Source of the DNA: AWTP1-13 sp963775835
GTDB taxonomy: Bacteria > Pseudomonadota > Alphaproteobacteria > Rhizobiales > Hyphomicrobiaceae
Reading direction: 5' to 3'
Length of the DNA: 64,000 nt
NCBI GenBank assembly: GCA_963775835.1
Contig: CAVZKV010000024.1
Coordinates: 1 to 64,000, forward strand
Under the pieces are notes generated by a model. The model worked only from the letters and a program-made list of their open reading frames with translations, had not been told where the DNA came from and ran no database searches. How positions within the stretch are numbered: the stretch's first letter is position 1; every line of letters starts with the position of its first letter. Positions 58,620 through 64,000 of the stretch are shown here, one piece after another. The translations under genes were made by a program, and so were the position numbers.

Positions 58620-58818
58620 GGTGTCTCCTCCCCTCGATAATCGTTCCGCCTACAGCATACGGGCTGCGCGAGGGTTCGGATCATCCCCCGAGCACCCTCC
58701 TGCATGACATTTACGTGAGTGGTGCCGGCGCGAGTGGCTTGCCGCGACCGCGGCTTGGCGTTAGGGCTTTGCCGTTGCTCGCATAATCCGGAAAGTTCTT
58801 GAGGAAAGACCGTCGGCT

Positions 58819-59436
58819 ATGACCGTGGAAGTGCTCATCGCCTTCATCGCCGCCTGCCTGCTGCTCGGCCTGACGCCCGGGCCCAACATGTCCTTGATCG
58901 TCGCCAACACGCTCCGCACCGGCCTTGCGGCGGGCCTTTTTACCTTGGCCGGCACCACCACAGGGTTGGCCTTGCTGGTCGCCGCCGCCGTCATGGGTAT
59001 GAGCTCGGTCATGGTCTTCATGTCCGAATGGTTCGACGTCGTGCGCTTTCTGGGCGCGCTTTACCTGGTCTGGCTCGGGGCGCGCCAGCTCTGGCAATTC
59101 TGGAAAGCCGAGCGCGGGCAAAGCGCGCCGACGGTCTCGCGCGGCAATTGCTACGTGCAGGGGCTCCTCGTCAGCATGTCAAACCCGAAGGTGATGTTGT
59201 TCCTCGGTGCGTTCCTGCCCCAGTTCATCGATCCCCGAGGTGACACCGTCGGGCAACTCACCGTGTTGGCCATCCTGTTCGTGCTGGTGCTGGCGGCGGT
59301 AGATGTGGGCTACACCCTGGCGCTTGCCCGCGCCCGCACACGCTTTAGCGTGGCACGGCTGCGCTTCCTCGATGGTGCCGCCGGCGTCCTCCTGTTGCTC
59401 GGGGGCGCCATTCTGGCGACCATGCGGCGGCCATGA
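58819..59436 (+). CDS. LysE/RhtB family amino-acid exporter
   Basis: 205 residues, six helices. Family signatures LLGLTPGPNMSLIVANTLRTGLAAGLFTLAGTTTGLALL near the start, RFLGALYLVWLGARQLW, and GLLVSMSNPKVMLFLGAFLPQFIDP. Exports amino acids or related compounds; specificity unknown. Confidence 0.92.
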   Translation: MTVEVLIAFIAACLLLGLTPGPNMSLIVANTLRTGLAAGLFTLAGTTTGLALLVAAAVMGMSSVMVFMSEWFDVVRFLGALYLVWLGARQLWQFWKAERGQSAPTVSRGNCYVQGLLVSMSNPKVMLFLGAFLPQFIDPRGDTVGQLTVLAILFVLVLAAVDVGYTLALARARTRFSVARLRFLDGAAGVLLLLGGAILATMRRP

Positions 59437-59529
59437 CCAGGTGCGATGTCGAGCCCGAACGGTTGGGGCTAGGGCACTAAAAGGGAGCCCGAGCATGCGA
59501 GGAGGCAGGCATTGGCGGGGGCATTGGCA

Positions 59530-60039
59530 ATGAAGCGGATCGGCTTTACCTCGGGCTCATTCGATCCCGTGACCAACGGACACCGCGACGTGATCGAGCG
59601 GGCCGCCCGCATGGTCGACACCCTCGTGGTCGGGGTCGGGGTGCACCCCGGCAAGACGCCGCTGTTCACCGTTGCCGAGAAGATCGAGCTCCTCAAGGCG
59701 GAGACGGCGGCGATCGCCAAGGCCACGGGTTGCAAAATCGAGATCGTCACCTTTGACAATCTCACGGTGGCGGCCGCCGCCGCCGCCGACGCCAGCCTCA
59801 TCTTTCGCGGTCTGCGCGACGGCAGCGATTTTGACTATGAAATGCAGATGGCCGGGATGAACGGTGCCATGGCGCCCACTATTCAGACGGTGTTTCTTCC
59901 CGCCAGCCCCCAGGTGCGGCACATTACGGGAACCCTGGTGCGGCAGATCGGGCTGATGGGTGGCGACGTCTCCAAGTTCGTGTCCCCGGCCGTTGCGCGC
60001 AAACTCAAGGCCAAGGCCGCGCAAAAGCAAAAGCCTTAA
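59530..60039 (+). CDS. coaD: Phosphopantetheine adenylyltransferase
   Basis: 169 residues from ATG 59530. Nucleotidyltransferase motif TSGSFDPVTNGHRDVIERA, FRGLRDGSDFDYEMQMAGMN, and ISSTLVRQI-equivalent ITGTLVRQIGLMGGDVSKFV. Catalyses the fourth step of coenzyme A synthesis. Lies between gyrA and the cyclophilin genes, as in related genomes. Confidence 0.97.
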   Translation: MKRIGFTSGSFDPVTNGHRDVIERAARMVDTLVVGVGVHPGKTPLFTVAEKIELLKAETAAIAKATGCKIEIVTFDNLTVAAAAAADASLIFRGLRDGSDFDYEMQMAGMNGAMAPTIQTVFLPASPQVRHITGTLVRQIGLMGGDVSKFVSPAVARKLKAKAAQKQKP

Positions 60040-60127
60040 ACGTCGAGGCGAACACCTGGCCCCCACGGACTGGGGGGCGGGCGCCTGGACCTTGCAACGA
60101 GCCGCTGGCGGGCGCGGACGGGTTGCG

Positions 60128-60231
60128 TGGTCCCCCCAGAGGAGGCCAACTGGGCCCTGATCGATCTGATCGAGGCTTTCGAGCGCCAGGGGTGGCCGCA
60201 GGGAGAAATCACCCGGCGTCAAAAGGGCTAG
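60128..60231 (+). CDS. Possible 34-codon ORF after coaD
   Basis: GTG-initiated frame reading PPEEANWALIDLIEAFERQGWPQGEITRRQKG, amphipathic and protein-like, in the same frame as coaD but after its stop and without a clear ribosome site. Could be a small protein or the relic of a longer one. Its stop overlaps that of the convergent Gly-rich gene. Confidence 0.25.
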
Positions 60232-60758
60232 CGCCTGAAGCCAGCCCGGACGATGCCGGGGCGAGTGCCGATGCCGACCCGAGTGACCCGCGTGACCCGG
60301 ACCCCGGGACCAAAGCCGTAGCTGGCCCGAGCCACACGGGCGCCGCGGCCCCAATGCGCGTAGGCGGGGCCATAACCTGTGGAATAGCCGCGGCCGTAGC
60401 CGGCGGACCAACCATAACCACCGCCCCAACCGGGGGCGCCGTAACCATAACCGCCACCCCAACCGGGCGCGCCGTAACCATAACCGCCACCCCAACCGGG
60501 GGCGCCTGAGCCCCAGCCCGCGCCGCAACCGCCGCCCCAACCGCCGCAGCCGCCACCCACCACGACAGGTTGATAGCTAACCACTGGGGCAAAGGCGACG
60601 CCGCCGCCGCCGCAGGGCGAGCAGCAGCCGCCGCCCCCGCCGGCCCAACCGACAGGGCCCCAACCGCCTCCCCAACCAGGGCGTCCCCAGCCATCCGCGC
60701 TAGCGGGAGTGGCCAACAGCAACGAAGCCCCGAGGGCAGACGCAGCAAATTTGAGCAT
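60228..60758 (-). CDS. Secreted Gly/Trp/Tyr-rich repeat protein
   Basis: 176 residues with signal peptide (about 1-22). The mature part is nearly all Gly, Trp, Tyr, Pro and Ala, with three perfect or near-perfect repeats of GAPGWGGGYGY in the centre and three or more Cys (GGCCSPCGG, GGCGGW). The C-terminus turns basic (RVTRVTRVGIGTRPGIVRAGFRR). GGAGATCAACC precedes the ATG at 60758. Low-complexity exported proteins of this kind can form matrix or cuticle-like layers; function unknown. Confidence 0.75.
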   Translation of the reverse strand: MLKFAASALGASLLLATPASADGWGRPGWGGGWGPVGWAGGGGGCCSPCGGGGVAFAPVVSYQPVVVGGGCGGWGGGCGAGWGSGAPGWGGGYGYGAPGWGGGYGYGAPGWGGGYGWSAGYGRGYSTGYGPAYAHWGRGARVARASYGFGPGVRVTRVTRVGIGTRPGIVRAGFRR

Positions 60759-61052
60759 GGTTGATCTCCACAGAAGTGAGGGAGCCTCCCCTCACTCTGT
60801 GTACCGCCCAAGCCTAGTGGTCAGTATCGGGATTAGCCGTAACTGGAGCGCGGTTTATTTGCTTAGTCAAATCGTTAATTAGGGGTTGAGCTCGATCCCC
60901 ACTGACTGCAGCCGGGTTACCAGGGCAGAGGTTTCCTTGCCCGCGATCCTGTCCTAGAAGGGCCACAAGGGCCGGTTCATTCGCCCCGTCTTCGGTGCAC
61001 CCTGGACGGCACCACGACCCGATCTCCCTCCAACCCTAACGGGAGCCTTGCC

Positions 61053-61589
61053 GTGATCCGCTCGTTGCTGGGCTTTGCCCTCATCCTCTTCGCCTCGGTT
61101 TCGCTCGTGGAAGCGCAGGGAACCGATCCGCAGAATACGCTGGTGATCGAAACCACCAAGGGTCCCATTCGTATCAAGCTCAGGCCCGACCTGGCGCCGA
61201 AGCATGTGGCGCAGATCAAGCAGCTCGCCAAGCAGGGCTTTTACGATGGCATCGTCTTCCATCGCGTGATTGCAGGCTTCATGGCGCAGACGGGCGACCC
61301 AACCGGGACCGGCACGGGCGGCTCGAAACTGCCGGACCTGCCGGCCGAGTTCACCAGCGAGCCCTTCAAGCGCGGCAGCATCGGTGCCGCGCGCACGAGC
61401 AATCCCAATAGCGCCAACAGCCAGTTTTTCATCTGCTTCGGCGACGGCTGCCGGCAGCTCACCGGTCAATATACGCTGTGGGGCGAGGTGATCGACGGCA
61501 TGGACAACGTCGACAAAATCGCGCGCGGCGAGCCGCCGCCACAACCCGACAAAATGCAGAAGGTCTATCTGCTCGCGGACAAGAAGTGA
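61053..61589 (+). CDS. Periplasmic cyclophilin-type peptidyl-prolyl isomerase
   Basis: 178 residues from GTG 61053, with signal peptide (FALILFASVSLVEAQG). Cyclophilin core: IVFHRVIAGFMAQTGDPTGTGTGG, NSANSQFFICFGDG, and LWGEVIDGMDNVDKI. The FHRV Arg and FMAQ Gln are the active-site residues. Assists folding in the periplasm. Followed after 53 bases by a cytoplasmic paralogue. Confidence 0.94.
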   Translation: MIRSLLGFALILFASVSLVEAQGTDPQNTLVIETTKGPIRIKLRPDLAPKHVAQIKQLAKQGFYDGIVFHRVIAGFMAQTGDPTGTGTGGSKLPDLPAEFTSEPFKRGSIGAARTSNPNSANSQFFICFGDGCRQLTGQYTLWGEVIDGMDNVDKIARGEPPPQPDKMQKVYLLADKK

Positions 61590-61642
61590 CGCCCCCATCG
61601 CGCCGCCGCGCCATGGCATGTGAAGGCAACCCGGAGTTACGC

Positions 61643-62122
61643 ATGACCAGCATCAAAGATCCCGAGAACACGTTGATCATGGAAACCAGCAAGGGCAAGG
61701 CTGTGATCGGGCTTAGGCCCGATCTGGCGCCCAAGCACGTGGAACGCATCAAGAAGTTGGCGCGTGAGGGCTTTTATGACGGGATTGTCTTTCACCGTGT
61801 GATCGACGGCTTTATGGCGCAGACCGGCTGCCCCGAGGGCACGGGCATGGGCGGGTCGAATTATCCCGACCTCAAGGCCGAGTTCAATGCCGAGAAACAC
61901 GTGCGCGGGGCGTGCTCGATGGCGCGCTCGACCCGACCGGACAGCGCCAATAGCCAGTTCTTCATCTGTTTCGACGACGCCACCTTCCTCGACAACAAAT
62001 ACACGGTCTGGGGCAAGGTTCTCGAAGGCATGGAGAACATCGACAAACTCGAGCGCGGCGAACCGGTGGCAAAGCCCGATAAGATCCGTTCGCTGAAGGT
62101 GGCGGCCGACGTCGGCGCCTAA
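61643..62122 (+). CDS. Cytoplasmic cyclophilin-type peptidyl-prolyl isomerase
   Basis: 159 residues from ATG 61643, no signal peptide. IVFHRVIDGFMAQTGCPEGTGMGGSNYPDLKAEFN, DSANSQFFICFDDATFLDNKYTVWGKVLEGMENIDKL. About half identical to the preceding periplasmic form, so the pair arose by duplication with one copy gaining or losing an export signal. This tandem pair before queA is common in alphaproteobacteria. Confidence 0.94.
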   Translation: MTSIKDPENTLIMETSKGKAVIGLRPDLAPKHVERIKKLAREGFYDGIVFHRVIDGFMAQTGCPEGTGMGGSNYPDLKAEFNAEKHVRGACSMARSTRPDSANSQFFICFDDATFLDNKYTVWGKVLEGMENIDKLERGEPVAKPDKIRSLKVAADVGA

Positions 62123-62682
62123 GCCTGGCGCTGGCGCCGCCGGCTGGCCGGGCTTTTAGCTTTCGTCAACCTTGTTTTGCTCAGTCTGCGTCGGCACACC
62201 TTTGGCGGGGTGTGCGGCTGCGCCCCTTGCGGGCAGGGATCCAACCGGCCGCCGCTCCTCAAGCGCCTGGTCCCGGCGCGCGCTGGAAATCGAAATGCTA
62301 TTGGCCGTGCCCGACGCGGGCCACCCTGTCGCTTGCCTTCGAGGAGGCCGGCGTGGTCTTGGACATGGTCGTGGCGCCCATCAGGGCAACCGGCAGCGAG
62401 GCTGCCGCGCTGCGTCTCGTCACCGCGCTCGCCGGCAGCCTCGATGAGAGCGACCCCGTCGCCTCCAGCACCGGCCACAAGGCTAAGGCAGCGCTGATCC
62501 TGCGCGTGGCCAGCGACCCGCGGCTGATGGAACTCACCCGTCGCGAAGCCGGCCAGCAGCCGGAGCCGCTGGCGGGGATTTCGTGGCCGCCGCCAACGGT
62601 TCGCAGCGCTAGTCTCTCTTGGCAACGGCTTCTTGGCTGTCGGGCGGAGCCCTTGGGCGACAATGGGCTTATAATGAATGCG
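62123..62682. other. Intergenic region before queA, open in the queA frame
   Basis: 560 bases. The queA frame is open back to 62212, but its translation (for example LSLAFEEAGVVLDMVVAPIRATGSEAAALRLV) resembles nothing I know and no QueA has such an extension. Frames on the other strand are equally long. It may be a relic gene fused in frame. No RNA gene seen. Confidence 0.4.
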
Positions 62683-63807
62683 ATGAAGGCCGACCTTTTC
62701 GATTTCGAGCTGCCCGAGGACCGCATTGCCCTGGAGCCGGCGCACCCGCGCGACGCCGCCCGGCTTTTGGTCGTGCGCCCGGACGAGCCGGCCCCGCTGG
62801 GTCGGGAAGCGAGCGCGCGCTTCACCGACAGCAGCATGCAGCGCCTGCCCGAATTGCTGCGGCCGGGCGACGCCTTGGTGCTCAACGACACCCGCGTGAT
62901 CCGCGCCGCCCTGACGGGGGAGCGTCTGCGCGGGGAGCAGCGTGCGACGGTCTCCTTCAATTTGCACAAACGCTTGGACGAGAGCCGTTGGCTGGCCTTC
63001 GCGCGGCCGGCGAAGCGCCTCAAGCCCGGCGATCGCCTCCGGTTCGGCCACGATGGTCGCGTCTGTCTGTTGGGTCAGCTCGAGGCTACCATCGCCGCCG
63101 TGGGCGCGAGTGGCGAGGTGGAACTTTCCTTCAGTCTGCACGGCCCCTATCTCGACGAAGCGATCGAGGCGCTCGGCGATCCGCCGCTGCCCCCCTACAT
63201 CGCCAACCGGCGCGAGCAGGTTCCTGAAGACGCGGAGCGCTACCAGACCATATATGCGCGCCACGCCGGGGCCGTGGCGGCGCCGACCGCGGGCCTGCAT
63301 TTCACGCCCGCGCTGTTTGCCGCGCTGGAGGCGCGCGGCATTGCCAGGCACTTCCTCACCCTGCACGTGGGTGCCGGCACCTTCCTGCCGGTAAAGGCGG
63401 ACGATACGGCGGGCCATCGCATGTACGCCGAATGGGGTGAAATCAACCAGGCGACGGCGCAGGCGCTCAATCGGGTGCGCGCCGCAGGCGGCCGCCTCGT
63501 CGCCGTCGGCAGCACGGCGCTGCGTTTGCTGGAGACCGCCGCCGGCGAGGATGGCAGGCTGGCGCCGTTTGCCGGCGACACCGAGCTGTTCGTCAGCCCT
63601 GGCTACCGCTTCAAGGCCGTCGATCTCATGCTGACGAACTTCCACCTGCCGCGCTCGACCTTGTTCATGCTGGTGGCGGCGTTCTCGGGGCTTGCGACCA
63701 TGCAACAAGCCTATCGACATGCCATCGACGCCGGCTACCGCTTCTATTCCTATGGCGATGCCTGCCTGCTCTATCCTGCTGGCACCCCTGCCCGCACTGG
63801 CCGATGA
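62683..63807 (+). CDS. queA: S-adenosylmethionine:tRNA ribosyltransferase-isomerase
   Basis: 374 residues from ATG 62683, where the conserved MKADLFDFELPEDRIALEPAHPRDAARLLV begins; ATG 62674 is three codons upstream. Further signatures: NDTRVIRAAL, GPYLDEAIEALGDPPLPPYI, AAPTAGLHFTPALF, HVGAGTFLPVKADD and FHLPRSTLFMLVAAFSG. It adds the ribosyl group of SAM to preQ1 in tRNA, giving epoxyqueuosine. The stop overlaps the tgt start (ATGA). Confidence 0.97.
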   Translation: MKADLFDFELPEDRIALEPAHPRDAARLLVVRPDEPAPLGREASARFTDSSMQRLPELLRPGDALVLNDTRVIRAALTGERLRGEQRATVSFNLHKRLDESRWLAFARPAKRLKPGDRLRFGHDGRVCLLGQLEATIAAVGASGEVELSFSLHGPYLDEAIEALGDPPLPPYIANRREQVPEDAERYQTIYARHAGAVAAPTAGLHFTPALFAALEARGIARHFLTLHVGAGTFLPVKADDTAGHRMYAEWGEINQATAQALNRVRAAGGRLVAVGSTALRLLETAAGEDGRLAPFAGDTELFVSPGYRFKAVDLMLTNFHLPRSTLFMLVAAFSGLATMQQAYRHAIDAGYRFYSYGDACLLYPAGTPARTGR

Positions 63808-64000
63808 CAACACCCTTCGCCTTCACCCTGCAACAAGAGCGATGCCGGCGCCCGCCTCGGCGAAATTGTCACCGCGCGTGGCAAGATTGCGACGCCGGCG
63901 TTCATGCCGGTCGGCACCGCCGGCACGGTGAAGGCCGTTTACGTCGACCAGCTCAAGGCGGCGGGCGTCGACGTCGTGCTCGCCAACACCTATCACCTGA
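63804..64000 (+). CDS. tgt: tRNA-guanine transglycosylase, 5' part with a one-base insertion, truncated by the window
   Basis: ATG overlaps the queA stop. The frame reads MTTPFAFTLQQE and then must shift by one surplus base near 63,833 to continue as SDAGARLGEIVTARGKIATPAFMPVGTAGTVKAVYVDQLKAAGVDVVLANTYHL, the canonical Tgt N-terminus. Tgt exchanges G34 for preQ1 in tRNAs with GUN anticodons. The break is probably a sequence error, like that in dnaE. Confidence 0.93.
   Translation, partial: MTTPFAFTLQQERCRRPPRRNCHRAWQDCDAGVHAGRHRRHGEGRLRRPAQGGGRRRRARQHLSP

Noticed and set aside
62652..62675. TATAAT just before the queA start as a leaderless promoter
   Set aside because: No acceptable -35 element at normal spacing; probably chance.
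62119..63813. Minus-strand frame of 564 codons opposite queA
   Set aside because: Shadow of queA; no recognisable domain, and the plus-strand gene is certain.

Overview
The window is GC-rich, densely coded chromosomal DNA from an alphaproteobacterium. The evidence is the gene set and order: ssb - gyrA - coaD - two cyclophilins - queA - tgt at the right end, ubiE-ubiB, a DUF2585 (UPF0314) protein, an EipA (DUF1134) protein, DUF1499, DUF6481, and a GAAC-N7-GAAC element of the alphaproteobacterial LexA type. I cannot place it below class from sequence alone; Rhodospirillales- or Rhizobiales-like is an inference.

Layout. 1-2.4 kb: a degenerate two-component pair (histidine kinase without its phospho-acceptor His, LuxR-type regulator with a frameshift) and a decayed paralogue of the regulator. 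2.6-13.8 kb: one giant minus-strand gene for a secreted RTX protein with two animal-type heme peroxidase domains (MopA/peroxicin type), broken by three single-base insertions. 14.3-23.9 kb: L,D-transpeptidase, stress-type SDR, NicC-like flavoprotein monooxygenase, ubiB, ubiE, DUF1499, an MBL-fold hydrolase and an unknown protein. 24.0-26.4 kb: a lower-GC accessory patch of small unknown genes that abuts a truncated NTF2/FMO-type oxidoreductase. 27.1-29.5 kb: an SDR and a divergent queuosine pair, a helix-turn-helix/QueF fusion enzyme opposite a YhhQ-type precursor transporter. 29.5-32.5 kb: a TRAP transporter operon. 32.6-35.7 kb: a JmjC-type oxygenase, a tiny Tat-exported lysine-rich protein and an MFS carrier. 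35.8-39.1 kb: the elongation factor P modification set (EpmB, EpmA, EF-P). 39.3-43.1 kb: thioesterase, GST, DUF6481, a secreted Cys-rich protein and a YeeE/TsuA-type transporter. 43.4-46.9 kb: dnaE with a one-base insertion. 46.9-54.9 kb: membrane and envelope genes (DUF2585, EipA, RidA, GDYXXLXY/DUF2157 pair, lipoprotein), ssb and remnants. 55.2-64.0 kb: gyrA, cytochrome P460, LysE exporter, coaD, a Gly/Trp-rich secreted protein, two cyclophilins, queA and the start of tgt.

Functional links. Queuosine genes occur at two places: uptake and preQ0 reduction (QueF, YhhQ) near 28 kb, insertion and tailoring (Tgt, QueA) near 63 kb. The QueF enzyme carries an N-terminal XRE-type DNA-binding domain, and its divergent neighbour is the transporter for the same pathway. 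This is the best candidate for an undescribed regulatory system: a possible enzyme-repressor that senses preQ0/preQ1 and controls both genes. EF-P and its two modification enzymes are clustered, which implies beta-lysylated EF-P.

Caution. Single-base insertions that break otherwise perfect reading frames recur in dnaE, tgt, the regulator at the left edge and three times in the peroxidase gene. Because dnaE and tgt are affected, many of these breaks are probably sequencing or assembly errors and not true pseudogenes.
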